From contig NZ_JAAXKY010000001.1 in the NCBI RefSeq assembly GCF_012911925.1, positions 152,453 to 216,452 of the forward strand: 64,000 bases of DNA, given 5' to 3'. Source of the stretch: Pseudonocardia xinjiangensis (GTDB lineage: Bacteria > Actinomycetota > Actinomycetes > Mycobacteriales > Pseudonocardiaceae). The position numbers and the translations under genes are program-made. Positions 8,222 through 17,591 of this stretch are shown here, one piece after another. Within the stretch, counting starts at the first letter, position 1; the number at the start of each line of letters is the position of its first letter. The notes under the pieces were generated by a model. It ran no database searches. It saw only the letters and a program-made list of their open reading frames with translations, and was not told the origin of the DNA.

Positions 8222-9916
8222 TTACGTGGTGAGCTGGGCCTTGCTGCGCAGCCAGCGGCGCAGCAGCTCCTTTCGGACCTTGCCGGTCTCGTTGTGGGGC
8301 AGCTCGGGCACGACCTCGACACGGCTGGGCTGGTACCACTGCGTCATGCCGCGCTCGTCGAGATAGGTGCGGATGTCGTCGAGCGTCGGCGGGGTGGTAC
8401 GGGAGGTGATCACCGCGCAGACGAGTTCGCCGCCGTTGCCGTCGGGGTAGCCGACGATGGCGACTTCGTCGACGCCGGGATGGGTGAGTACGGCGGCCTC
8501 GACGTCGGCGACGGGGATCATGAACGAGCCGCCGATCCGGTCGGTGGCCCGGCCGAGGATCCGGATGCCGCCGCGGCCGTCCGGGACGGCGAGGTCGCCC
8601 ATGTCGTACCAGCCGTCGTCGTGGTCGGTGACGACGACGACTTCCCCGGTGTCGCGCCCGACCGTGGCCAGGCACACCTGGCAGCCGCGCAGGTACACGC
8701 GACCGGGCGAGTCGGCGGTAATCGTGCCGTCCCCGCGCAAGTCGATCTCGACGCCCGGTCCAGGCCGGCCCACGCTCCGCGCCGCCCAGTCCGGTGGATC
8801 GTCAGGCCGCGTCACCGTGCCGCCCGCCTCGGTCGACCCCCACGCGGCGTGCAGAGTCAGGGCGAACATCTCGGAGATGTCCGCGACGAGGGGGGCAAGG
8901 ATCGCGGTGCCCGCAGCGCCCCCGGTGCGCAGCGCGGGCAGCGGCCGGGGTCGCTGCCGCAGCTCGGCCACGAGCTCCGCCCATGCCGCCGGTGCCCCCC
9001 ACAGCGTGGTCGTGCCCGTCTCGGCCAGCAGTTCGATTGCTCGCGCGGGCTCCCAGACGTCCATGAACACCGCGGTGCCACCGACGAGGAGTGGGATGAG
9101 GTTGGCGTGGATGATCCCGCCCGCATGGCACACCGGGGACGACGTGGCGAACGTGTCGTGCGGGCCATGGTCGAAGATGTCGGCGTAGTTGGCGACCGCT
9201 GCGTGCACGCTGTTCAGGGTGTGCAGGGCGGCCTTGGGCTCACCGCTGGTGCCCGAGGTGAACAGCACCAGGCCGATCCGGTCCGGGTCCGGTGTGAGAC
9301 GGTTCAGGGCGTCGGCATGGGCGCGTTCCCACGGGGGCCGCTCGAACTCGCAGAAGTTGATCTCGTCCTCGGCAGCGCCGTCGCCGAGGATGACGCGGTG
9401 CCGCAGATCCGGCAGGCGCGGAGCCAGCTTGGCGAGCGCTGCGGCGTGGGCGAATCCGGCCCATCGGTCGATAGTGACGCATACCGCCGCCCCGAGGCGG
9501 TGCAGCACGCGTTCCAGCTCGTGCGGGCGGATGGTCGTCATGATCGGAGCGACGACCGCTCCGATCCGGGCGCATGCCAGCACCAGCGCGTTGACCTGCC
9601 ACCGGTTGGGCAGCTGGAGCGCCACGACACGGCCCGGACGGACGCCCAGCTCGTACAGGGCACCGGCGAAGCGGTCCACGTAGTCCGCGTACTCCCGGTA
9701 GGTCAGCCGCTCAACGCCCGAGCCCGCCCGGTGGGCGACGATGGCGAGCGAATCCGGGGTTTCCTGCCGCCAGCGAGCCAGATCATCCAGTGGCGTTTCC
9801 GCCCGCCACGCGCCGAGCGCGCGGAAGCGCTCGATGTCCGAACGGGACGGACGCAGCCCCAGCGCCCTCCGGAAGTCCATTCCACCGGCCGTGTCAATTG
9901 CGACGGCTCCTGCCAC
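8222..9916 (-). CDS. AMP-dependent acyl-CoA synthetase (cyclohexanecarboxylate/aromatic acid CoA ligase-like)
   Basis: Cytosolic enzyme expected to activate a carboxylic acid with ATP and CoA, via an acyl-adenylate. The 564-residue protein has all ANL-superfamily landmarks: the P-loop-like LVLFTSGTSGEPKAAL near residue 220, an AWGSTEAGG block for adenine and substrate recognition, YDMGDLA with the ribose-binding Asp, and the C-terminal NETGKVRKELL containing the adenylation Lys. Overall similarity is to cyclohexanecarboxylate-CoA or medium-chain acyl-CoA ligases. It stands alone: an IS5 scrap lies at its 3' end and a broken gene beyond its 5' end. Its original operon is therefore probably lost. 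No frameshift seen. Confidence 0.9.
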   Translation of the reverse strand: MAGAVAIDTAGGMDFRRALGLRPSRSDIERFRALGAWRAETPLDDLARWRQETPDSLAIVAHRAGSGVERLTYREYADYVDRFAGALYELGVRPGRVVALQLPNRWQVNALVLACARIGAVVAPIMTTIRPHELERVLHRLGAAVCVTIDRWAGFAHAAALAKLAPRLPDLRHRVILGDGAAEDEINFCEFERPPWERAHADALNRLTPDPDRIGLVLFTSGTSGEPKAALHTLNSVHAAVANYADIFDHGPHDTFATSSPVCHAGGIIHANLIPLLVGGTAVFMDVWEPARAIELLAETGTTTLWGAPAAWAELVAELRQRPRPLPALRTGGAAGTAILAPLVADISEMFALTLHAAWGSTEAGGTVTRPDDPPDWAARSVGRPGPGVEIDLRGDGTITADSPGRVYLRGCQVCLATVGRDTGEVVVVTDHDDGWYDMGDLAVPDGRGGIRILGRATDRIGGSFMIPVADVEAAVLTHPGVDEVAIVGYPDGNGGELVCAVITSRTTPPTLDDIRTYLDERGMTQWYQPSRVEVVPELPHNETGKVRKELLRRWLRSKAQLTT

Positions 9917-10005
9917 GACCTCAAACTAGCGTGGCGAACCGGTCGGGCGTGCGACTCTGGGAAGTCTTGGTCACAATGCGTCGGGAATGTGGAATGTGAT
10001 TACGG

Positions 10006-10112
10006 TCACGAATGCGGGCGTTCCACCACCACCGGTTCGAACGCCTCCCGGTACGGCTCGTGCACAGTGACGTCGAACCCCCGGCCTGCGAGCAGCTGCT
10101 CGGCATCTGAGC
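10006..10112 (-). pseudogene. C-terminal fragment of an unidentified protein
   Basis: A short tail, SDAEQLLAGRGFDVTVHEPY followed by REAFEPVVVERPHS and a stop, has normal protein composition but no upstream frame. An IS5 end lies just beyond it at about 10276-10296. It is probably the end of a gene cut by IS insertion. The family is not recognised. Confidence 0.35.
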
Positions 10113-10299
10113 ACGTGCACAGACCGCTCGCCTCTTATCCCCCGCGATCCTGGCCGGCACTTGGCGGGACCGGACGGTGTCATCCATGACGGAGCGGGGC
10201 CGGTCAAGTAGCTGCTCGGGATGGGTGGTGTCCGTTTTTCGGGTGGTTCCGGCGGTGGTTGGACAGGCGTGCGTGCGGCGTGTTTGAGAAGATCAACTA

Positions 10300-11237
10300 G
10301 GGCGTGTCCTGGATGGGTCATGACCTGCGGTCGGTGATCATGTTCGGGTGGTGGGGAGTGGGGAGCTGACCGACAAGGCGTGGGCGCGGATCGAGCCGTT
10401 GCTACCTCCGGTCGCGGGTCGAGGGCGGCGGTGGCGTGATCACCGGCAGGTGATCAACGCGATCCTGTGGAAGCTGCGGACGGGCGCCCCGTGGCGCGAC
10501 CTGCCCGAGCGCTACGGACCCTGGAAGACTGCCCATGAGCGGCTGCGGATCTGGACCGCGGACGGCACCTGGGAACGCATCCTCGACCACGTCGTGGTCA
10601 AGGACGACTCGGTCGGCAACGTGGAGTGGAGCATCAGCATCGACTCCAGCAACGTCCGGGCTCACCAGCATTCGGCTGGGGCCCGGAAAAAGGGGGCTGC
10701 ACCACCGAGTGGGTCGAAGCGCTCGCCGTCGACGGGGAAGCCCTCGGCCGCTCCCGAGGCGGACTGACCAGCAAGATTCACCTGGCAGTCGACGGCCGCG
10801 GCCTCCCGATGTCGATCATCCTCACTCCGGGGCAGGCCGGTGACAATCCCCAACTGTTGCCGCTACTGGACCACATTTCGGTGCGCCGCGACGGACCCGG
10901 CCCACCGCGGAAACGACCCGAGCGGGTCCTGGCCGACAAGGACTACTCCCACCCCTCGACCCGCGCGGCGCTGCGACACCGCGGGATCGCGTTCACCAGC
11001 CCGGAGTGGACCGACCAGATCGCACGCCGCCACGCAAAGGGCTCCCGCGGCGGTCGCCCACCCACCTTCGACCCCAACATTTACGCCGACCGCAACGTGG
11101 TCGAGCGCTGCTTCAACCGGCTCAAGCAGTTCCGCGCACTCGCCACCCGCTACGCCAAACGCGCCGCCTACTACCGCACAGAGATCATCATCGCCGCAAT
11201 CGTGTTGTGGCTGCGCACAGGCTTACAGGACACGGCC
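10300..11237 (+). mobile_element. complete IS5-family element (IS427-like) with two overlapping transposase frames
   Basis: The left end GGGCGTGTCCTG (10300-10311) and the right end CAGGACACGGCC (11226-11237) form 12-base inverted repeats with one mismatch. TA flanks both ends (10298-10299 and 11238-11239), consistent with a 2-bp target duplication. It inserted beside the right-end remnant of a different IS5 copy (GTGTTTGAGAAGATCAAC, ending at 10296). The coding region and both ends look intact. Confidence 0.85.
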
Positions 11238-11240
11238 TAG
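10348..11240 (+). CDS. IS5-family transposase made by -1 frameshifting (orfA 10348-10767, orfB 10626-11240)
   Basis: The first frame encodes the N-terminal domain (LTDKAWARIEPLLPPVAGRG, LWKLRTGAPWRDLPERYGPW) up to a catalytic-Asp region (SIDSSNVRAHQHSAG). The second frame, shifted by -1, carries the rest of the DDE core (RVLADKDYSHPSTR, then NVVERCFNRLKQFRALATRY with the Glu). The frames overlap at an A5G5 run around 10686-10695, a plausible slippage site that would join ARKKG to GCTTEWVEAL. This arrangement is normal in the IS427 subgroup and is not evidence of decay. The stop lies just past the right inverted repeat. Confidence 0.85.
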
Positions 11241-11289
11241 CTAGCCCCTGAGCAGATCGGGCGCACCGGCCGGTCGGTGGACTAACGGG

Positions 11290-13415
11290 CCGATCTGTAT
11301 GCGTTGGGCGCGACGCTTACGAGCTGGCAACGGGCGATCCGCCATTCGGTTCCGGCGACCCGTTGCGCCTCACACACGATCACCTGCCTCGCCTGCCGGT
11401 GCCGCCCGCCCAGGTGAACCCGGCTATACCGAGGCCGTTGTCCGAGATCGTCATGCGACTGCTGGAGAAGGAACCCGACCACCGCTACCAGACCGCGGAA
11501 GGTCTGGCCCATGACCTGGAACTGGTGCGCGAGGCTCAGGCACATCCGGCGGCCGCTCCGGCGCGCATCGGCGAGCACGACGTTTCGCTGCGACTGCTGT
11601 AGCCATCGCGGCTGGTAGGGCGCGACGGCAAGATGGCTGCGCTGGACGCGGCGTTCGAGGACTCGCTGACAGGTGGCTACCAGGGAGTGCTGGTCAGCGG
11701 GGCACACGGACTGGGCAAGACCGCGCTGGTCGATCAGCTTCGACCGGTGGTGACGGGCAGGGACGGCTGGTTTCGTGGTCGGCAAGTTCGAGCAGTACCG
11801 GCGGGATTTGGAGTGCAGTGCGGGTTTCCACGCGTTTCGGGCGTTGGGCCGGCTGCTCTTGGCAGAGCCGGAGGACGAGCTCAGCGAGGTCCGCGGACTG
11901 ATCGTCGAGGCGGTCGGAGCGAACGCGGGTCTGTTGAGCGCGGTGGTGCCGGAGTTCGCCGCGCTGTTGGGGGTGGCGCCCGATGCGGGGGATCCGGTGA
12001 CCGCGCAGGTTCGCATGCAGCGCGCGGCTGTGCAGGTGCTGCGGGCGGTTGCGTCGCGGAAACGGCCGGTCGTGGTGTTCGTCGACGATCTTCAGTGGGG
12101 CAGGCGTACCCGGCTGGGCTTCGTCGATCTCGTGCTGAGCGAGGACCCGATCGAGGGCCTACTGCTGGTGGGGGCCCACCGGGAGACCGACGTGGACGCG
12201 GCACATCGGCTGGCCATGCTGCTGCCCCGGGGGCGCGAGCAGGCCGGCGTGCGGTGGCTGGCGCTCGACAACCTGCCGGTGCCGAGCCTCGTCACCATGG
12301 TCGCCGAGATGCTGCACGTGGACCGGGCCACGGCGGCGGGCCTGGTCGAGGTGATCAATGATCGCACGGCCGGCAACCCGTACGAGACGGTGGAGCTGCT
12401 TAACGCGCTGCGACACGAGGGCGTGCTGAAGGCGACGGGCGCCGGCTGGCGGTGGGACGACGCGGCCGCGCGGGCAAGCCTGGGCGAGCCCGAGGTGGCC
12501 GAGCTACTGGCGGCGCGGGTCGCGGCGATACCGCCGACCTCCCGCGCGCTGGTCGAGGCGATGGCGTGCCTGGGCGGACGGGTCGAGGCAAGCCTGCTGC
12601 CGACAGCCACAGCCGCATCGGCGGGCCAGGTGGAGCTGCAGCTGGCGCCGGCCCTCGCCGAGGGCGTCCTGGTGGTGGAGACCGGGCTTCGCGACCCGTG
12701 CGGTTTCGCCACGACCGCACCCGTGAGGCCATCCTGAACGGGCTGGACCCTCAGCGGCAACGCACGCTGCAGCTGACCATGGCCCGGCGCCTGGCCGAGA
12801 TGCCGCAGCTGTTCGCGGTCGCGGCCGAGCAGTACCTCCCGGTGATCGACGCCGTCACCGACGCGGCTGAGCGACAGCTTGCGGTGAGGCTGCTACGCCG
12901 TGCCGCCGATCAGGCGGCGTTGGTCGGGGAATACGCCTCGGTGAACGGGCTGCTGGTTGCCGCGGCTGATCGAGCCGGAAGAGACCGCCGCGCTGGTGGA
13001 GGTGCACACCGGCCGCCACGCAGCCTTGTACGGCCTGGGGCGCCTCGAGGAGGCGGACGAGGAGTACCGCACGATCGAGGGGCTGTGTCCCGACGCGATC
13101 CGACGTGCCGAGGCGACGGCGGTGCAGGTGCGCAGCCTGACCCATCGAAAACGCTTCAGGGAAGCGATCGATCTCGGCCTGGAGTCGCTGCGCGAGTGCG
13201 GCATAACGGTCCCGGGTCAGGACCGGCTCGACCAGGAGCTGGCCCAGCGGTTCGAGTATCTGTTTCGGTGGCTGGACACCGACGCCGCGATCTGGCTGGG
13301 CCGGAGATTACCGACCGGCTCCTCTCTTCTTGGAAGCGCTCGACCGCCAGGGTCCTGAGATGGCAGAGCGTGTCTCGGCAGCGGCGCTCGCGGCCATTCC
13401 GGCCTCTCGACCTCA
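11290..13415 (+). pseudogene. Ser/Thr kinase-AAA ATPase signalling protein (trifunctional kinase/ATPase/histidine kinase type), decayed
   Basis: The stretch begins inside a kinase catalytic domain C-lobe (LYALGATLYELATGDPPFGS, then LLEKEPDHRYQTAEGLAHDL). It continues into a large AAA-type ATPase with a Walker A-like GAHGLGKTALV and Walker B-like VVVFVDDLQW, then helical TPR-like repeats (HAALYGLGRLEEADEEYRTI). Damage includes an in-frame stop at about 11600 and frameshifts near 11770, 12700, 12965 and 13300. The 5' end is cut by the IS at 10300-11237 and the 3' end by the IS at 13416. GAF and histidine-kinase modules expected at the C terminus are absent. It is non-functional. Confidence 0.8.
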
Positions 13416-14268
13416 GAGCGTGTTTGAGAAGATCAACTCGCGGGTGTGAAGGTGCGCGCTGCTGACGGGTTGCGGGGCCGCCGCGAGCGATCCGGCGGGT
13501 CATGGTGGCGATCGCGGCCCAGCGGATCATCGCCTCCGATACCGCAGGATCGCGCTCGTAGCCCCGTGCTAACCGGCGATACGCGGTCAACCAGGCCAAA
13601 GTGCGCTCGACCGCCCACCGGCGCGGGATCACCGCGAACCCGCGCTGGCCGCCGGGCTTGCGCACGACGCGGATCGTGGTGCGCAGGAAGTGGGCGGCCC
13701 ACTGCAGCAGCCGGCCGGCGAACGCGCTGTCGGCGAACACGAACCGGACCGGTGAGGCGAGGTATGCCTGCAGCAGGACCGGCTTGGCGCCGTCACGATC
13801 CGGAATGCTCGCCGCGCAGACCACGACGGTGATCAACAGACCGAGGGTGTCGGTCACGATGAACCGCTTGCGCCCGTTGATCCGCTTCCCGGCGTCATAG
13901 CCGCGGGGGTCGGCGCCGACGGTGTCCGCACCCTTGACCGTCTGGGAGTCGACCAGCCCCGCGCTGGGCTCGGCGTTACGGCCTTCCTGGACCCGCAGCT
14001 GTTCGCGGACCGCAGCCAGGATCTTCTCGGTGACCTTCGCGTCTTCCCAGCGGACGAAATACCAGTACACCGTCTGCCAGGGCGGGAAGTCGCGGGGCAG
14101 TTGCCGCCACGAACAGCCCGGGCGCACGACGTAGAGGATCGCGTCCACGATTGCCCGACGCGGGTGCTTCTCCCGGCGGCCACCGGTCTTGACCGGCGGT
14201 AACAGCGGCTCGACCAGCTCCCACTGCTGATCGGTCAGGTCCGATGGGTAGCCCTTGCGCCGTGCCAT
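13156..14268 (-). CDS. IS5-family DDE transposase whose frame reads out through the IS end
   Basis: From the ATG at 14268 the protein shows the DUF4096-type N terminus (YPSDLTDQQWELVEPLLPPV), the CSWRQLP block, the first catalytic Asp in GLVDSQTVKGADTVG, the FVFADSAFAGRLLQW block with the second Asp, and the RRWAVERTLAWL block with the Glu. The conserved domain finishes near 13440. There is no stop before the inverted repeat, so about 90 unrelated residues from the flanking pseudogene are added before the stop at 13156. Either this IS normally borrows a stop or this insertion extends it. The core looks intact. Confidence 0.85.
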   Translation of the reverse strand: MARRKGYPSDLTDQQWELVEPLLPPVKTGGRREKHPRRAIVDAILYVVRPGCSWRQLPRDFPPWQTVYWYFVRWEDAKVTEKILAAVREQLRVQEGRNAEPSAGLVDSQTVKGADTVGADPRGYDAGKRINGRKRFIVTDTLGLLITVVVCAASIPDRDGAKPVLLQAYLASPVRFVFADSAFAGRLLQWAAHFLRTTIRVVRKPGGQRGFAVIPRRWAVERTLAWLTAYRRLARGYERDPAVSEAMIRWAAIATMTRRIARGGPATRQQRAPSHPRVDLLKHALRSRGRNGRERRCRDTLCHLRTLAVERFQEERSRSVISGPARSRRRCPATETDTRTAGPAPGRAGPDPGPLCRTRAATPGRDRSLP

Positions 14269-14334
14269 CGGTTCACGGTGGACCGATCCACCGTGATGAT
14301 CACGCAGACACGCCGGACCATCTCAAACACGCTC
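13416..14334 (-). mobile_element. complete IS5-family element with 3-bp target duplication
   Basis: The outer ends are GAGCGTGTTTGAGAAGATC at 13416 and, inverted, TCTCAAACACGCTC ending at 14334. TCA occurs directly outside both ends (13413-13415 and 14335-14337), fitting the TNA-type target of this IS group. It is 919 bases long. It sits in the decayed kinase-ATPase gene, so it contributed to or followed that gene's inactivation. Confidence 0.9.
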
Positions 14335-14499
14335 TCAGAGAGGATTTCCAGAGCTTCACGAGCCTTGACCAAAAGGAGCCTCGTCCGGCACGCGGCCGGG
14401 ACGCGGAAGAGCTCGACTCCTCACACACCGACCGAGCGCGCTACCTGGCCCGAGCGGGTTCGTGGCGGACCGTCAGCCGCGAGCTGTGGGTCTGGCTCA

Positions 14500-14770
14500 C
14501 CACGAGAAGCCCAGTCGCGAGATGTCCACTGGACCTTCGTTTCCCCAGATCGTCCATGGCCTTGGCAGCTCCTCCAGGCTCTCCTCGAATCCGGCCACTT
14601 CCATGCGCGAGCACTGTCGGCGGCCGCAGCGGCAAGTTCGCCACGTTGCGCCACCCCCAGCGTCACCGCCCGCGCGCCGAGCCCTGACAGCAACATCCAG
14701 GCGTCGAGAAATGTCGCCTGGTATGGGTGGTCCTGCACCGTCACGGTTGCAGACGATCTCCGCGAGGGCG
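14500..14770 (-). pseudogene. luciferase-like flavin-dependent oxidoreductase remnant
   Basis: Pieces in different frames match the N-terminal third of LLM-class monooxygenases: DHPYQATFLDAWMLLSGLGA (usual pattern DHPYQPxFLDPWTLLA) and NLPLRPPTVLA (usual NLPLRPPAVLARAAASLD). They are interleaved by frameshifts and the remainder is missing. It lies directly downstream of the intradiol dioxygenase, in the same orientation, so it was probably part of that aromatic operon. Confidence 0.55.
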
Positions 14771-14782
14771 CCACCGCGAGGC

Positions 14783-15667
14783 TCAGGCTCCCGCTCCGGC
14801 CGGCGACGGTCGCTGCGGCTGCAGGACGAAGTCGTACTCGACGGTGAAGAACGGCTCCGCGGACTCGCCGCCGTTCGGCGTCGGCCCCGGCTCGTTCTCG
14901 ACAAAGCTCACCACGAGCTCCTTCTTCACGCCGTACACGACGTCGTTGTCCAGGTGTGGCGTCCCCTCCCGGAACAGGTGGGTGATCACCCGTTCGTAGC
15001 CGGGCGCCTCGATGAGGAAGTGAACGTGTGCGGGCCGGAAGGTACTCATGTTGGTGAGGTTGACCAGCTCCCTCACCGGGCCGTCGTCCGGAATCCCGTA
15101 CCCGAACGGGACGATGGTTCGCACGCAGTAGCTGCCGTCCTCGCGGCTGGTGTACTTCGCCCGCAACCGCGCCTCGTCAACACTCAGCTGCGATTCGTAG
15201 AGGCCGTCGGAGTCAGCCTGCCACACGTCGAGCACGGCCCCACCGACCGGCTTTCCATCGATATCTCGAACGACGCCGTGGATGTACAACGGAGCACCCG
15301 GGATGCCCTCGGACATGTCGGCGCCGTACTCCGCGTCCGGTGAGCGATCGAGGTGGAACGGGCCCAGCACGGTGGCGGGAGTCGCGGCCGGATCCCATTT
15401 GTTGCTCATCTGCACGACGAGCATCGACAGGCCCAGCACGTCGGAGGCGAGGATGAACTCCTCGCGCTTCTCGTCACTGATCTTGCCGGTCCGAACCAGC
15501 CACTTGATGGCGGCCGCCCACTCCGCCTCGGCGAGCTGGACCTCACGCGCGAACGCGTGCAGGTGGCGCACCAGCGCGGTCAGCAGCTCGGCGGCGCGCG
15601 GGTCGTCTCCCGAACCCCAGCGGGGCAGGGCGATCTCGGTGATGTTCTCCTCGGTGATGTACGGCAT
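14783..15667 (-). CDS. intradiol ring-cleavage dioxygenase (hydroxyquinol 1,2-dioxygenase type)
   Basis: A non-haem Fe(III) enzyme expected to cleave hydroxyquinol (or a catechol) between its hydroxyls, giving maleylacetate or a muconate. The start at 15667 is preceded by AAGGGA. The 294-residue protein has the helical N-terminal dimerisation domain (residues 1-100; TALVRHLHAFAREVQ) and a beta-sandwich with the four iron ligands at about Tyr157 (SDGLYES), Tyr190 (FGYGIPDDG), His214 and His216 (RPAHVHFLIEAPG). The N-terminal ENITE pattern and length favour hydroxyquinol over plain catechol dioxygenases. Neighbours on the same strand are a flavin monooxygenase and an alpha-hydroxy-acid oxidase, fitting aromatic breakdown; no maleylacetate reductase is present. 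Confidence 0.9.
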   Translation of the reverse strand: MPYITEENITEIALPRWGSGDDPRAAELLTALVRHLHAFAREVQLAEAEWAAAIKWLVRTGKISDEKREEFILASDVLGLSMLVVQMSNKWDPAATPATVLGPFHLDRSPDAEYGADMSEGIPGAPLYIHGVVRDIDGKPVGGAVLDVWQADSDGLYESQLSVDEARLRAKYTSREDGSYCVRTIVPFGYGIPDDGPVRELVNLTNMSTFRPAHVHFLIEAPGYERVITHLFREGTPHLDNDVVYGVKKELVVSFVENEPGPTPNGGESAEPFFTVEYDFVLQPQRPSPAGAGA

Positions 15668-15810
15668 CCTCAATTTCCCTTCATTTCGGCGCGCGGGACT
15701 GCAGCTATATCCGACATGGCGCGCATCTTTCTGCAGCGGCATCCCGCGGCAGGTACTTCATTCCACTGTCCGGAGCGATCACGAGATGCTCCGGCACTCA
15801 GCTGTGGCGG

Positions 15811-16078
15811 TCATCGGCGGAGATCCCCCTCGAGCGCGACGTTCGCGAGCTCCTCTGCGGGCGAACCAGACGCCTTCGTGATGCTTGCAGTAACGATCGG
15901 CTCGCGCACAGCTGGGACCACGGTCGGGGCCCGCTGCGTGGCAGTGCAGCGACAATCTGACAAGTCCGAGGCGGCCGCCGAATGCCTCCTCATAGAGGGC
16001 GTCGAATGTCGCCTTGAAGCTGTCGACGATCACGTGTGGGTGATTGCCTTGCAGCGCCCACTGGCCAGGCCGATTCAA
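15811..16078 (-). pseudogene. polysaccharide deacetylase-family C-terminal remnant
   Basis: The fragment reads HPHVIVDSFKATFDALYEEA, RLGLVRLSLHCH and HHEGVWFARR, matching the end of NodB-like deacetylases of the PuuE/allantoinase-like branch, where EGVWFARREEIA is characteristic. The last few codons (ELANVALEGD) continue in another frame, and there is no N-terminal part. It sits between the dioxygenase and the second oxidase, in the same direction, which indicates deletion inside a former operon. Confidence 0.5.
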
Positions 16079-16187
16079 GGAGAGACCCCCACTAATTGCA
16101 TCCCATTACAGTCCGAGGCTGGCGACAGCCGTCCCACTGGCTGGCCCGCTCGCGTAGATCCGCTGCAGTCACTTTGTGCGAACTGCC

Positions 16188-17312
16188 TCACAGGACGAAG
16201 TTGGCCCGTACCGCGGAAGAACCGAGCTCGGCGACACCACCAGCGCCGAGCAGGGTCAGCACGGTCAGCATTTCCGCACGAAGCAACTGATGCACCCGAC
16301 GCACGCCGGATTCGCCGCCAGCCGCCAACCCGTAGGCCGCAAGTCGCCCGATCACCACCACATTCGCGCCCAGCGCCAGGGCCGTCACGATGTCGCTGCC
16401 TCTCCGAATACCACTGTCCAAGGCAACCTCGACCCGCCCCGCAACAGCCGATACCACCTCGGGCAACTGGTCGAGCGCCGCCGGTACACCATCGAGCTGT
16501 CGACCGCCGTGGTTGGAGACCAGCACGGCGTCGGCCCCGGCCGCGACCGCAGCGCGCGCATCCGCGCCGGTAATCACGCCCTTTGCGATCCAGGGCAGCG
16601 ACGTCTCGTTCATCAGATCGCCGAGCTGGACCCAGCTCCAGACCACACCGGAGTGCGCGAAGAGCTGCCCGAACACATCCTCCGGACGGTTCGGCCCGTC
16701 GGACGGATAGTTGCCAGAAATCATCGTGGTTATATCCGATCCGAATCGATCTTGCAGGTCGCGTTCCCGCCATCCGGCGGTGGGACAATCAACCGTGATG
16801 CAGACGGCGTGATATCCGGCCTTTTCGATCCGGTGTAGCATCGTCACGAAGTTCTCCGGGCTGCCCATGGGGTGCAACTGCGCAATGCGAGCCGCGTCAG
16901 GTGCGGCCTCGGCAACGGCTTCGAACGAGTAGGTTCCCGCCTCGGGCACGATGCTCGCGACCGCCTCAGCGGCATTCGCCCGAGCCACCGCGCACTGCCC
17001 CTGAGGGTGGAACAGACCATCCGCGCCGAACGGCGAGGTGAGCACCGGCATCGCCAACGGTATGCCCAAGAAGCTGGTCGACAAATCCGGCATCCCCCGA
17101 CCGCTCATCACCTGCGGAACGAAGTTCCAACGACGGAACGCCTCCTGGTTCTCCCGCAGACTGCGCTCCTCACCGGCCCCACCCTCCAGAAAATCCAGCA
17201 CATCTGCCGGCAGGGCGCACCGCGCAGCTTCGATGACCTCAGACAACGCCGCGCAGGAGCCTGGAGTGCTCCAAGATGGCAGTCGCATATCAGTAGAAGA
17301 CGGATCCAACAT
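16188..17312 (-). CDS. FMN-dependent alpha-hydroxy-acid oxidizing protein, copy 2
   Basis: Paralogue of the protein at 5529-6644, alignable end to end. The 374-residue form begins at the ATG at 17312, just after a GAAGGAAG purine box; Met codons at 17342 and 17288 are alternatives. It shares the FLEGGAGEER block, the catalytic Lys (WIAKGV), His/Arg (SNHGGRQLDG) and the LDSGIRRGSDIVTALALGA phosphate site. As in copy 1, the active-site Tyr of the usual QLY motif is His (RIAQLHPMG). It sits between a flavin monooxygenase gene upstream and the intradiol dioxygenase downstream, so here it is linked to aromatic ring metabolism and not to the permease. Confidence 0.88.
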   Translation of the reverse strand: MLDPSSTDMRLPSWSTPGSCAALSEVIEAARCALPADVLDFLEGGAGEERSLRENQEAFRRWNFVPQVMSGRGMPDLSTSFLGIPLAMPVLTSPFGADGLFHPQGQCAVARANAAEAVASIVPEAGTYSFEAVAEAAPDAARIAQLHPMGSPENFVTMLHRIEKAGYHAVCITVDCPTAGWRERDLQDRFGSDITTMISGNYPSDGPNRPEDVFGQLFAHSGVVWSWVQLGDLMNETSLPWIAKGVITGADARAAVAAGADAVLVSNHGGRQLDGVPAALDQLPEVVSAVAGRVEVALDSGIRRGSDIVTALALGANVVVIGRLAAYGLAAGGESGVRRVHQLLRAEMLTVLTLLGAGGVAELGSSAVRANFVL

Positions 17313-17591
17313 TTCTTCCTTCGATTTTGACAGGGTGGTCATGTCGGGACTGTAGTGCGGTGCAGAATTTGGACACGCGCCAGGCAGCACGCCGTCCACG
17401 AGCCGGCGCACAAGTTGCCCAGTGAACGACTATTCGATCTTCCTTCGATAGTGTCTTCGCCTCAGACTGTTTCGCGATGCCGCCATTGCCGGCTACGTCC
17501 GCTGGCACAACGTCCGCGTTCAGTCGAAGAATGGCTTCGTGCTCGCCTCCCACCATTCCGAGCCTGGACCTGTTACCCGGTCAAGGCTGAA

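Noticed and set aside
8012..10189. A very long plus-strand open frame (about 725 codons)
   Set aside because: It lies antisense to the clearly homologous acyl-CoA ligase and has only Arg/Gly/Pro-rich composition; a high-GC shadow.
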